Assembly: GCA_963756185.1 (NCBI GenBank)
Contig: CAVWMS010000002.1
Coordinates: forward strand, 868,001-932,000
From: DATAXI01 sp963756185
Lineage (GTDB): Bacteria > Verrucomicrobiota > Verrucomicrobiia > Chthoniobacterales > Chthoniobacteraceae
DNA: 64,000 nt
Reading direction: 5' to 3'
Under the pieces are notes generated by a model. The model was not told the origin of the DNA, made no database searches, and saw only the letters and a list, made by a program, of their open reading frames with translations. Position 1 is the first letter of the stretch, and each line of letters opens with the position of its first letter. Positions 55,459 to 63,562 of the stretch are shown piece after piece. Made by a program: the position numbers and the translations under genes.

Positions 55459-55749
55459 ATGAAATCATCCAGAATATATCGCCCGATATTGGCAACCCTG
55501 TCACTCATAATCCTTTGCTCCACTTCGGCACTTGCCGGCCCGGGGCCGAGGTTTTTGATGATTAACGGCGTGATGATGGAGCTCACGCCGATGACCTCTG
55601 ATGTCACCTTGAAGAACGGCTGCAAGGTGTGCACGAGGGGAGTCATCATTGCCCCGAATGGGACAGTGACTCAAATCCAGAACGGAGACTTCGTTTCCTC
55701 CACGGGTACCAGGATGAGCCCCGCCGCGCTTCATCTTCACGGAGGTTAA
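55459..55749 (+). CDS. Small secreted protein with GPGPR mature N-terminus (DUF6799-like)
   Basis: 96 residues. Signal peptide MKSSRIYRPILATLSLIILC up to SALA, then GPGPRFLMINGVMMELTPMT, SDVTLKNGCKVCTRGVIIAP, with a C-x2-C pair, and TVTQIQNGDFVSSTGTRMSP. The MNGVM/LKNGC/NGDFVS pattern is like the two-strand repeats of DUF6799 proteins. Its mature start is the same as in the protein at 48769. Confidence 0.65.
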   Translation: MKSSRIYRPILATLSLIILCSTSALAGPGPRFLMINGVMMELTPMTSDVTLKNGCKVCTRGVIIAPNGTVTQIQNGDFVSSTGTRMSPAALHLHGG

Positions 55750-55823
55750 TCCTGGGTCGGAGATAGATAGGGAGTAACTGCCGGCAGCGCCTTGATGCCG
55801 GGGCGCACCGCTGATCAAATCGA

Positions 55824-55854
55824 GCCCGGGGTGGCAATTTGGGCCACCCCGGGC
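55824..55854 (+). terminator. Strong GC hairpin after the secreted-protein gene
   Basis: Twelve-base arms GCCCGGGGTGGC and GCCACCCCGGGC close a 7-base AATTTGG loop, 75 bp after the stop at 55749. No T-run follows. It separates the sigma-factor unit from the copper-related genes. Confidence 0.6.
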
Positions 55855-55901
55855 GATGATACGCCACGGGAAGAGGTTCAAATTGGGATACTCCCGGAAA
55901 A

Positions 55902-56328
55902 TTGGCGGCGTTGACAGCGGGGCTCGGCAGTCATAAACGGGTGGGCGTGCTTGGGATTTGCAAAAGCGCGGGGAAATGGATTGTCGTGTTGAGCCTCTGC
56001 CTGACGCTGGGGCTGCATTGGTTTGCGCTGCAATCGGTGGCGTGGGTGGGGATGTTGTTCAATTATTCGCGCGCGGGGTCGGTGGCGTCGGCGATCGAGA
56101 AGACTTTTGACGGGCAACATCCATGCCCGTTGTGCAAGGCGATCAGCAAGGGGGAGCAGGGCGGGGAAGAAACAGGAGTTTCAGGCGGGGAGCAAGATCG
56201 ACATGGATTGCGTGAAACGGACGGCGCTGGCGCTTCCGCCGGCGCGCGATATCGGATGGCCGAGCGTGGCGGCGAACGGCGAGCAATTTTCCCCGGAGCC
56301 GAGCGTGCCGCCGCCGCGAGCGGCGTAG
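55902..56328 (+). CDS. Small membrane-anchored protein with HPCPLCK motif (frameshift at about 56160)
   Basis: The start is uncertain: TTG 55902 or GTG 55941. One helix (WIVVLSLCLTLGLHWFALQS) is followed by DGQHPCPLCKAISKGEQ, a CPLC pair likely to bind metal or undergo disulfide exchange. After about 56160 a different frame continues GKKQEFQAGSKIDMDCVKRT and ends FSPEPSVPPPRAA at TAG 56328; staying in the first frame gives Gly/Arg-rich text. It precedes a barrel-like gene, copC and copD, so a role in copper handling is inferred. Confidence 0.6.
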
Positions 56329-56498
56329 GAAGTCTCCCGTAGAGGGGCGGTGCGCGAGCGCGCCCGCCATCCAAATCCCGCGCCGCGGGCGGCGCGAAGA
56401 TGCGCCTGCCGCGGGATCGTCCATTTCCGGATTGGCCGGCACTTTTTGAGCCGGCGCGCCGGGCTGCCCGCAACGCAATCAACCATTCTCAAATAGCA

Positions 56499-57440
56499 AT
56501 GATACCAATTAAATATGGCGGCGTCGCAGCCGCGGCCGCTCTTTGCGGCGTTTTGATTCCGGGCGCGGCATTCGCGCACGGATTCGAGGGAAGCCGGTTC
56601 TTCCCTCCAACCATCTCGACCGACGATCCGTTCGCGGTCGATGAACTGTCGGTGCCGACCGTCGATCTGTTCCACAATCCGGGCGCGCCCGTGACGCGGG
56701 AGATGGATTTCGGCGGCGAATTCGACAAGGAACTTCTGCCCCACTGGGACCTGGAGTTCTCCGATGTATTCACGACGCTCAAACCGCATGGCGGACCGAC
56801 CGTCAACGGCTGGCAGAACTTCGACCTGGGGTCGAAGCTGGAGCTGATCCAAAGCCCGGCGCACGAGTTCATCGGGTCGATCGGCGTCGACTGGTCGATC
56901 GGCGGCACCGGCGGGAGATCGATCGGGGCCGACAGCTTCAGCACCGTGTCGCCCGCGTTCTTCCTGGGCAAAGGATTCGGCGATCTGCCGGATTCCGTGC
57001 CGATGCTGAAGCCATTCGCGATCACCACCGACGTCGCCGAGGACTTCCCGACCAAGGCGGCGGACCCGAACGCGCTCGAGTGGGGCATCGCGCTGGAGTA
57101 CAGCCTGATCTACCTTGAGCAGCAGGTGAAGGACACCGGCATGCCGCATCCGTTCCGCGACATGATTCCGCTGGTGGAGTTCGTGATGGACAGCCCCGAG
57201 AACCGGGGCGGCGGCCAGACGACCGGGACGATAAACCCGGGCGTGCTCTACGAGAGCCGTTACTTCCAGTTGGGCGCCGAGGCGGTGATTCCCGTCAACA
57301 GCCATTCCGGCCCGAACGTGGGGTTCATTGTCAACGTGAACATCTTCTTCGATGACATGTGGCCGAAGGTGTTCGGGCACCCGCTGTTCGGCGGGCAGGA
57401 AGAGACAGTCGAAAACAACAATGGAGTATCCGCAAAATGA
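56499..57440 (+). CDS. Secreted, probable outer-membrane beta-barrel protein of the copC cluster
   Basis: 313 residues from ATG 56499, where a signal peptide begins (YGGVAAAAALCGVLIPGAAFA); the frame is open upstream to 56400. Mature HGFEGSRFFPPTISTDDPFA, then strand-like segments (HEFIGSIGVDWSIGGTG, LEWGIALEYSLIYLEQQVKD, PGVLYESRYFQLGAEAVIPV). The TGA overlaps the copC ATG (57437-57440), so the genes are coupled. The function is unknown; outer-membrane passage of copper is a guess from context. Confidence 0.7.
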   Translation: MIPIKYGGVAAAAALCGVLIPGAAFAHGFEGSRFFPPTISTDDPFAVDELSVPTVDLFHNPGAPVTREMDFGGEFDKELLPHWDLEFSDVFTTLKPHGGPTVNGWQNFDLGSKLELIQSPAHEFIGSIGVDWSIGGTGGRSIGADSFSTVSPAFFLGKGFGDLPDSVPMLKPFAITTDVAEDFPTKAADPNALEWGIALEYSLIYLEQQVKDTGMPHPFRDMIPLVEFVMDSPENRGGGQTTGTINPGVLYESRYFQLGAEAVIPVNSHSGPNVGFIVNVNIFFDDMWPKVFGHPLFGGQEETVENNNGVSAK

Positions 57441-57793
57441 AAAAAATAATCATTATGATGTTGTGCTGCGTGGCGGCGGTAACGGCCGCCAGCGCGCACG
57501 CGTTCCTGGATCATGCCGATCCAAAGGTGGGGAGCACGGTGCACGGTTCGCCGAGCGAGGTGAAAATCTGGTTCACGGAGCGGCTGATCCTGCCGTTCAG
57601 CAGCCTGAAGGTGCTGGACGCGTCGGGGGCCGAGGTGGAGAAGCCGGACAAACACCTCGATCCATCAAACCAACAACTGCTCATCGTGAGCGTGCCGCCA
57701 TTGAAGCCCGGAAAATACAAGGTGGTATGGCGGGTCACGGCGGTGGATACGCATGTGACGAGCGGGACGTTTACGTTTGACGTGAGCCCGTAG
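57437..57793 (+). CDS. copC: Copper-resistance protein CopC
   Basis: 118 residues from ATG 57437. The signal peptide ends at ASA, so the mature chain starts HAFLDHADPKVGSTV, with the N-terminal His that forms the Cu(II) site. Further CopC features: SPSEVKIWFTERLILPFSSL, KPGKYKVVWRVTAVDTHVTS (Asp-x-His ligands) and GTFTFDV at the end. The Met-rich Cu(I) loop is missing, so this is the Cu(II)-only type. Confidence 0.93.
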   Translation: MKKIIIMMLCCVAAVTAASAHAFLDHADPKVGSTVHGSPSEVKIWFTERLILPFSSLKVLDASGAEVEKPDKHLDPSNQQLLIVSVPPLKPGKYKVVWRVTAVDTHVTSGTFTFDVSP

Positions 57794-57799
57794 GGCGCG

Positions 57800-58672
57800 A
57801 TGGAGGAACTGCTGATCGCATCGCGCGCGGCGCACTTTGGCTCGAGCCTGGTGCTGCTGGCGGTCTTCGCGGTGAGGCTGCTCGTCGAGCGGCCCGCCGC
57901 GGAGTACCGCGGGCGGGGCCTTGCGGCGGTGTGCCTGGCGATTGCGATGGTGTCGGGGTTCCTGTGGCTTTGGGTGGCGATAGCGGGGATGAACGGGTCC
58001 GGGCTGATGGACGCGCTGAACCCGCAGCTTTTTCAACTGGTGCTCGAGCAGACTCCGCCGGGCCAGGTGTGGGTGGTGCGGAGCGCGGCGGCGCTGCTGG
58101 TGGCGGTGGCGCTGTGCCTGCCGCGGGGTAAGTGGGCGTGGGGAGTGCTGCCGGGCGTGGTGTTCGTGGGATCGATCGCATGGCTGGGGCATGCCTGCGC
58201 GGGCGAGGGAGAGCGGCGCTGGATCATGCTGGGGGCGGATACGGGGCATTTGCTGGCGGCGGGCTTGTGGCCGGCGGGGTTGCTGCCGTTTGCGCTGCTG
58301 CTGCGGCGGCGGATGAAGGCGGGGGAACTGGCGGCGGCGCACATGGCGGCGCGGCGATTTTCCGCAATGAGCCTGACGGCGGTGGCGGTGCTGGCGGGTT
58401 GCGGGCTGGTGAACGCCTGGTTTCTCGTGGGCGGATTTCGAGGGCTGGTGACGACGGATTACGGGCGGCTGCTGATGGTGAAGCTGGCGCTGTTCGCGGG
58501 GGCGGTATGCCTGGGAGCGTGCAATCTGCTGATTCACAAGCCGCGGTTGGAGAGCGAGCCGGGGGCGCTTGGATCGATGGCGAGGAAGGTTTGGGTCGAG
58601 GTGGGACTTGGGACGCTGATCGTGGCGGTGGTGGCGATCATGGGGACGCTGCCGCCGGCGGGGCTGCAATAA
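57800..58672 (+). CDS. copD: Copper-resistance membrane protein CopD
   Basis: 290 residues with about eight membrane helices: RAAHFGSSLVLLAVFAVRLL, WVVRSAAALLVAVALCLP, GADTGHLLAAGLWPAGLLPF, GRLLMVKLALFAGAVCLGAC. The conserved H of the RAAHF and DTGHLLAAGLW motifs is present. CopC delivers copper in the periplasm and CopD is thought to move it inwards. It starts 6 bp after copC. Confidence 0.93.
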   Translation: MEELLIASRAAHFGSSLVLLAVFAVRLLVERPAAEYRGRGLAAVCLAIAMVSGFLWLWVAIAGMNGSGLMDALNPQLFQLVLEQTPPGQVWVVRSAAALLVAVALCLPRGKWAWGVLPGVVFVGSIAWLGHACAGEGERRWIMLGADTGHLLAAGLWPAGLLPFALLLRRRMKAGELAAAHMAARRFSAMSLTAVAVLAGCGLVNAWFLVGGFRGLVTTDYGRLLMVKLALFAGAVCLGACNLLIHKPRLESEPGALGSMARKVWVEVGLGTLIVAVVAIMGTLPPAGLQ

Positions 58673-58793
58673 TAGATAGCGTAGCCGCCGACTCCGGGAG
58701 GCGGCGGGAGGTTCATGTGAAAGTTAAGGAGTAAGTGCAGGGACACGCTGGCGCGCGGGTGAGGCGCCGGCGGCTGCACTTCAGCTTGAAACA

Positions 58794-59981
58794 CTAAGGG
58801 CCGGCGGCGTGGAGGATGCCGGCGGCTTTCCAGAGGGTCTCGTCCCATTCCTGGCGCGGATCGGAATCGGCTACGATGCCGGCGCCGGAGTGGAAATGGG
58901 CGAGGCCGTTTGCATCGAGGATGGCGGTGCGGATGGCGATATTGAACGCGGCGCGGCCATCGAATGTGAAATAGCCGATGGCGCCGGTGTAGGGGCCGCG
59001 TGGGGCGGGCTCGAGTTCGGCGATGATTTCGCGGGCGCGCTTCTTCGGCGCGCCGGTGATGGAGCCGCCGGGGAAACAGGCGCGCAGGGCATCGATGGGA
59101 TCGACGTCCGGGCGGAGGCGGCCCGAGACGGTCGAGACGAGATGATGGACCTGGGCGAACCGTTCGAGCTTGAGCAACTCGCGTACTTCGACGGTGCCGT
59201 AGTCGCAGACCTGGCCGAGGTCGTTGCGTTCGAGGTCGGTGATCATGATGAGTTCTGCGCGATCCTTTGCGGAGCGGCCCAGCTCGCGGGCGGCGGCGGC
59301 ATCGGCGGCTGCATCGGCGGCGCGGGCGCGCGTGCCCTTGATGGGACGCGTGAGGGCTTCGCGGCCATCGATTTGCAAAAAAAGCTCAGGCGAAGAGGAG
59401 GCGATGACGCGCCCGCCGGCGCAGAGCAGCGCGGAATAGGGGGCGGGGGAGCATCCCCGCAGCCGCGCGTAAAAGGCGAGCGCCTGGTCCGCGGCGCCGC
59501 TCCACGGGCCGCTGAAACGGTGGGCGAGATTCACCTGGTAGATGTCGCCGGCGGCGATGTAGTGCTGCGCGCGGCGCACGAGGGCCTGGTAATGGGCCGG
59601 CTGCATTTCGGGACGGAAATCGATAGGACGGTGCTGGAGCGGCGCGGGCGGGCCGAGCGAGGCGGCGAGGCCGCCTTCGTCGAGCCAGCGGTGTTCGTCG
59701 TGGAGCCAGGTGAGCGCCTTGTCGTAAAGGGCGAACCGGAACCGGCCCCCGTACTCGACATAGCCGGCGGCGATGCCGGGGCTGCCGGCGCGGCGGCGCA
59801 GGGCCTCGCGCAGCCGGGCCCAATCGGCCTCCGTGCCGCCCTCAATAATGTCGATGGGCGCGGCGGCGACGCGCGAGACGGCGCCCGGGCGCGGCAGGGC
59901 GCTGTCGAGGAAGGCCAGCCCGGGCAGGTGCGCGAGGCGGCGGGCGGCGTCCCATGGAGTCAATTGAGCCAGGAGGTTCAT
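58794..59981 (-). CDS. pabB: Aminodeoxychorismate synthase component I
   Basis: 395 residues from ATG 59981 with AGGAGG-like bases overlapping the leader; the frame is open to 60275, but without homology. The chorismate-binding domain has HRFSGPW, SSPELFLQIDGREALTRPIKGTRAR with the PabB-type Lys (TrpE has Ala there), MITDLERNDLGQVCDYGTV, HHLVSTVSGRL, FPGGSITGAPKKRA and HFHSGAGIVADSDP. It converts chorismate to 4-amino-4-deoxychorismate for folate. No pabA or pabC is adjacent. Confidence 0.93.
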   Translation of the reverse strand: MNLLAQLTPWDAARRLAHLPGLAFLDSALPRPGAVSRVAAAPIDIIEGGTEADWARLREALRRRAGSPGIAAGYVEYGGRFRFALYDKALTWLHDEHRWLDEGGLAASLGPPAPLQHRPIDFRPEMQPAHYQALVRRAQHYIAAGDIYQVNLAHRFSGPWSGAADQALAFYARLRGCSPAPYSALLCAGGRVIASSSPELFLQIDGREALTRPIKGTRARAADAAADAAAARELGRSAKDRAELIMITDLERNDLGQVCDYGTVEVRELLKLERFAQVHHLVSTVSGRLRPDVDPIDALRACFPGGSITGAPKKRAREIIAELEPAPRGPYTGAIGYFTFDGRAAFNIAIRTAILDANGLAHFHSGAGIVADSDPRQEWDETLWKAAGILHAAGP

Positions 59982-60035
59982 CCGGTCTCGCTTTTCAAAA
60001 TGCTTTGTCCCAATTATCGTCCCCGGATCGCACCG

Positions 60036-60644
60036 ATGAAAAGTATTCTCCTGGCCCTGTTCCTTGCGCCGCTGGCGGCGATCGCGCAATCGCCCAGCCC
60101 CGCGCCGTCGCCGGGCGGCGGGGAGAGCGCGGGAGCGGCCGCGGCCGAGGTGCCGCTGCCGGGCCCGGCTGCGACGCCGGGGGGAAAGAATTTGCCATTG
60201 ATGCCGGAGATGAACGGCGCTCCGGCGGCCTCGCCGCACGGGCGCCACAGGGTGCAACCGGGGACCACGCCGCATCTTTCCACGATGCCGGCGGAGGAGG
60301 ACATCAAGTTGCGGGTGGCATTGCGCAGGGCGCAGAATATCGCGCTGAACGAGCCGGAGATCGCGGCGGATTGGGCCGTGGCGCTAAAGGCGCCCAACGA
60401 CACGCGGCACCGGGAGCTGCTGGCGATTTATTACAACCATCTTTACGACGCGATGATCAAAGTTGCGCCGATGTACACGCAGCAGATCAACGCGCGGCGG
60501 GATGCTTCGATCGAACGGATGCGCTACGTGCGGCTGGGCGAGGATGACAGCACCATCCGCGCACAAGAACTGTACTCGAACACCCCGGACGTGCCGAACC
60601 CGAATCCGCCGACGCCGGACGGGATATTGCCGGCCTCGCAGTAG
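60036..60644 (+). CDS. Secreted Pro/Ala-rich protein of unknown function
   Basis: 202 residues. Signal peptide MKSILLALFLAPLAAIAQ, then a Pro/Ser/Gly/Ala-rich disordered stretch up to about 90, followed by a helical part (EEDIKLRVALRRAQNIALNE, HRELLAIYYNHLYDAMIKVA, ERMRYVRLGEDD) and a Pro-rich end. It is divergent from pabB with 54 bp between the starts. No family recognised. Confidence 0.65.
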   Translation: MKSILLALFLAPLAAIAQSPSPAPSPGGGESAGAAAAEVPLPGPAATPGGKNLPLMPEMNGAPAASPHGRHRVQPGTTPHLSTMPAEEDIKLRVALRRAQNIALNEPEIAADWAVALKAPNDTRHRELLAIYYNHLYDAMIKVAPMYTQQINARRDASIERMRYVRLGEDDSTIRAQELYSNTPDVPNPNPPTPDGILPASQ

Positions 60645-60742
60645 CCGCGAGGCGGCGAAATGTCGGGGGTAGAATGGGCTGGATTTCCGCGGGGGCGGAT
60701 GTATGTTCGCGGTCCGCTTTTGAAAAGCGTTTGGGACCAAAC

Positions 60743-60817
60743 GGCGCCTTCGTCCAGGGGTTAGGACACGGCCCTCTCAAGGCTGAGACACGGGTTCAAT
60801 TCCCGTAGGCGCTACCA
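60743..60817 (+). tRNA. tRNA-Glu (anticodon CTC)
   Basis: Folds as a full cloverleaf: acceptor GGCGCCT with AGGCGCT (one G-U), D-stem GTCC/GGAC with GGGTTA loop, anticodon stem CGGCC/GGCTG with loop CTCTCAA (anticodon CTC), variable AGAC, T-stem ACGGG/CCCGT with TTCAATT, discriminator A, and CCA encoded. The four-base variable region and D-arm resemble bacterial tRNA-Glu. Confidence 0.95.
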
Positions 60818-60886
60818 CCAGGGGATGTAGCCGTAGATGCGGAAAGTTTCTCTGGAAACCGCATGAATACAGGGGGTTTGTGGAAT

Positions 60887-61642
60887 TCAGGCGTTGCGAT
60901 GTCTGGCAATAAGTTCCGCGAGGTCCCGAAAGGTCTTCAGATCTCCGAACTCAACGCTTGATGGTCCAATGCGAGCGGCGACCCAAGTCATGGCCCAAGA
61001 CACGATGGAAAGCGAAAGGCAGATTGAGGCCAGCGGGAGCGCGCCCAGCCAGGATGCAAGACCTGCCACGATGAGAAAGAGCACAAGACCGAGGGTTGCC
61101 GCGCGGAGAAGAGGCGCATGAGTCTTGACGGGCGGAAGCGCCCCCGGGGCAAGCCGTGAGATGTCAGAGAGGAACACCGTCAGATAACGCCGCAAGAACG
61201 GATCGAGCGAAGATGAGGGTCGCAAGCCAGCGACGGAGGCACCGGCCGATGCAAGGGCATCGCGAATGGCTTTAAAAGCGGTCGCGGAATGGCAAGTCAC
61301 GCCAAGAAATCGCGAAGCCGGAAGCAGTGGCATGGAGGCCGTGGCGGCGATGAATTGGCAAACCTCGCGAAGACGGCACTCCCGCGCCGGCTCCAATACC
61401 GCCCGCCATTCCTCCTCGGTGCGCTCAATCTGCCACCAGTCGTTGAGGGAATGCGCGAGTCTGCGCCAGGCAAGAAGGTCGCAGGCCGAACGCCACTCCG
61501 CGACAGTCGTGTCAAACGTAAGGTTCACGTCGGATTGCGCTTCGGGGTCGAACTGACACTGCTGACGATGCGCGTCCACCAGGACCCGAAGAACATACCC
61601 CGGCGTCGCTGGCTGAGAAGTGGGCGTGAGCGCGCGTTTCAC
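60887..61642 (-). CDS. Membrane-anchored protein of unknown function
   Basis: 251 residues. The first 165 are soluble and helical (SACDLLAWRRLAHSLNDWWQ, LREVCQFIAATASMPLLPAS); then two helices, LLRAATLGLVLFLIVAGLAS and LASICLSLSIVSWAMTWVAA, and a short cytoplasmic tail. No motif I can name. The codon usage and the long open frame support a real gene. Confidence 0.55.
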   Translation of the reverse strand: MKRALTPTSQPATPGYVLRVLVDAHRQQCQFDPEAQSDVNLTFDTTVAEWRSACDLLAWRRLAHSLNDWWQIERTEEEWRAVLEPARECRLREVCQFIAATASMPLLPASRFLGVTCHSATAFKAIRDALASAGASVAGLRPSSSLDPFLRRYLTVFLSDISRLAPGALPPVKTHAPLLRAATLGLVLFLIVAGLASWLGALPLASICLSLSIVSWAMTWVAARIGPSSVEFGDLKTFRDLAELIARHRNA

Positions 61643-61788
61643 GAGTGTGCGGCCAACATAAGATGGGTGGGCATGGAGGTCGAAAGGAAAGATTGTCGGC
61701 TTCAGCGATAAGGGAGGCAGGCCCGCAACCTCGGGGTCACGAGGGGAGAGGAGGAGAGATGGACCGGCAGATGTTCAAAATGGGGCGG

Positions 61789-62046
61789 TCAGAGGCGGAA
61801 GTTATTGTACTCCTCGTGGGAGCCGACCCACACCCATCGCATTTGGTCGCCTTTCAAATTGCCGACTGCCCGGTAGTGGGCTCCTATCCTCACGGAGTAG
61901 AAGGTTCCTTGCAACCGTTTGAACCGAATGGAGGGATGCCGCGGATTCGCCAGCCAGATGCGGTAGCAACGCTCTGCAAGTTTCCGGACTTCGCCTGGCA
62001 GCGCCCTGTACCGCTCCCAAAACTCCGGGGTGGTCTTCGAAGTCAC
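61789..62046 (-). CDS. RelE/ParE-type toxin
   Basis: 85 residues starting at GTG 62046 that overlaps the antitoxin stop (GTGA). TTPEFWERYRALPGEVRKLA, RIWLANPRHPSIRFKRLQGT, YSVRIGAHYRAVGNLKGDQM and WVWVGSHEEYNNFR follow the RelE-superfamily order of two helices and a beta sheet, with the conserved RIG..YRA and GSHEEY parts. Likely ribosome-dependent mRNA cleavage or gyrase poisoning; which one cannot be told. Confidence 0.85.
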   Translation of the reverse strand: MTSKTTPEFWERYRALPGEVRKLAERCYRIWLANPRHPSIRFKRLQGTFYSVRIGAHYRAVGNLKGDQMRWVWVGSHEEYNNFRL

Positions 62047-62252
62047 GAAGCAGGCGGCCAGTCCCTTAACGTTCCTTCCCGTTCAGCCCGTTCCGCCTCC
62101 TCGAACAGGAAACCCAGCTTGCCCGCCGCGGCGTCCTCTTCGATTTGCTTGTCCCAGGCGGCGTTGTCGCGGTCATAGACAAATGCGGCCAACTCCGCCA
62201 GTTCCTTGGCGGAAAGCCTCTCGATGGCGTTCTTGATCTCGGCCAGAGTCAC
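62043..62252 (-). CDS. Antitoxin of the RelE/ParE-type pair
   Basis: 69 residues, MTLAEIKNAIERLSAKELAE then LAAFVYDRDNAAWDKQIEED and an acidic tail; the size and composition fit antitoxins that precede RelE-like toxins (addiction-module type). The stop overlaps the toxin start. Probably neutralises the toxin and represses the operon. Confidence 0.8.
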   Translation of the reverse strand: MTLAEIKNAIERLSAKELAELAAFVYDRDNAAWDKQIEEDAAAGKLGFLFEEAERAEREGTLRDWPPAS

Positions 62253-62632
62253 GTGGGGAGTTTACGCGGCAGCACCTTCAAACGCAATGACGTTTGCCCT
62301 TTCGCGGTTTCGATCGCGTCATTCACCGAGGGCGGATTCTGCCGCCCCTCCGGGGCTTTGTCGCGCATGCGCGGAGACCCCGGGCTTAAGCCCGGGGCTA
62401 TTCTCTGGCAGTCCCTTCGGGACAACGTAGTGGCCACGCTTTTACTTGAAATGCCGTAAAGGTCCCGAATTCGGCACCTTTAAAATTTCGGTTCCCGTCA
62501 GCGAGAGAGGACCGATTGCGGACTGTTTCGCATCTCCAAGGAGATCCTGTGCGCGCACCGAGCGCTACGGGCGTCCGGGCCACGCGGCGATGAAGGGTGT
62601 TTCCAAGGACCCCTTATCCACGCAGCGGAGCG
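62253..62632. repeat. Gene-free stretch with a REP-like palindromic element
   Basis: No credible gene. It has a perfect 20-bp palindrome at 62378-62397 (CCCCGGGCTT and its complement), a CCCCTCCGGGG hairpin at about 62345-62355, and a GTCCCTTCGGGAC hairpin at about 62411-62423. The series GGGCTTAAGCCC...CTCTGGCAGTCCC...TTCGGGA looks like an interspersed REP-type repeat. Confidence 0.6.
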
Positions 62633-63556
62633 CTACTTGATCTTTGCGCGGGTGTCTTTGAGGGCTTTGGCGCTGGATTGGAGGGCCTGGAGTTCCTTGG
62701 GCCAGAGGTCGAGCTCGATGTGGTTGAGGGCGCCGGCGCGGCCTACCACGGTGGGGACGCTGATCGAGACGTCGCGGATGCCGTAGGCGCCTTTGACGTG
62801 GCTGGAGATGGGGAGGATGCGGCGGCGGTCGAGGGCTATCGAGTCGATGACCTCGCGGATGGCGATGCCCACGGCGTAGCCGGCGCCGCCTTTGCGGGAG
62901 ATGACTTCCGCGCCGCTTTTTTGGGTGCGCTCGAAGATCTGGGTTTGGAAGGAGGGGGTGACGCCGGGGAATTTCAAAAGCGAAAAGCCGTCGACGGTGG
63001 CGGAGGACCAGATGGGCACCATGGTGTCGCCATGCTCGCCGAGGATCATTGCGCGGACCTGGGTGGCGGGAAGAGTGAGCGACGAGGCGATGAGCGAGCA
63101 GAAGCGGGAAGTGTCGAGGGCGGTGCCGAGGCCGATGACCTGGGGCGCGGGGAGGCCGCATTTCTCAACGGCTAGCTGGGTGAGGATGTCAACGGGGTTC
63201 GAGACGACGAGGATGACGGCGTCCTTTTTCAAGCCGGCGGTTTTCAGGCTGTCGAGGATGCCGAGGAAAAGGGTGACGTTGCGGTTGATGAGATCGAGGC
63301 GGGACTCGTCGGGTTTGCGGCGCAGGCCGGCGGTGATGCAGACGATATCGGCGGTCGCGCAATCCGGGTAAGCGCCGGCGGAGATGACCTGATCGGCGCA
63401 AAAGGCGGCGCCGTGGAGGAGGTCGAGCGCCTCGCCCTCGGCGGCAGCCTGGTTGGCATCGAGCAGGACGAGCTCGCGGACGATGCCCGAGCATTGCAGG
63501 GCAAAGGCGGCGCACGAACCGACGCGGCCACCGCCGCCAATGATTGCAACTTTCAT
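62633..63556 (-). CDS. Lactate/malate dehydrogenase-family protein
   Basis: 307 residues. NAD-binding KVAIIGGGGRVGSCAAFALQ, substrate loop TAGLRRKPDESRLDLINRN, VSNPVDILTQLA, DTSRFCSLIA and catalytic ILGEHGDTMVP (His), so a full active site. The residue before the KP of the loop is Arg, as in malate dehydrogenases, while the rest of the loop is lactate-dehydrogenase-like. It is 6 bp from the aldolase gene on the same strand. In planctomycetal-verrucomicrobial microcompartment loci such a pair acts in fucose and rhamnose breakdown. Confidence 0.88.
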   Translation of the reverse strand: MKVAIIGGGGRVGSCAAFALQCSGIVRELVLLDANQAAAEGEALDLLHGAAFCADQVISAGAYPDCATADIVCITAGLRRKPDESRLDLINRNVTLFLGILDSLKTAGLKKDAVILVVSNPVDILTQLAVEKCGLPAPQVIGLGTALDTSRFCSLIASSLTLPATQVRAMILGEHGDTMVPIWSSATVDGFSLLKFPGVTPSFQTQIFERTQKSGAEVISRKGGAGYAVGIAIREVIDSIALDRRRILPISSHVKGAYGIRDVSISVPTVVGRAGALNHIELDLWPKELQALQSSAKALKDTRAKIK

Positions 63557-63562
63557 AACGGG

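Noticed and set aside
60743..62785. tRNA-Glu as integration site, with ccgtaggcgc seen again at about 62770
   Set aside because: Only ten bases match, inside a conserved dehydrogenase gene, and there is no integrase.
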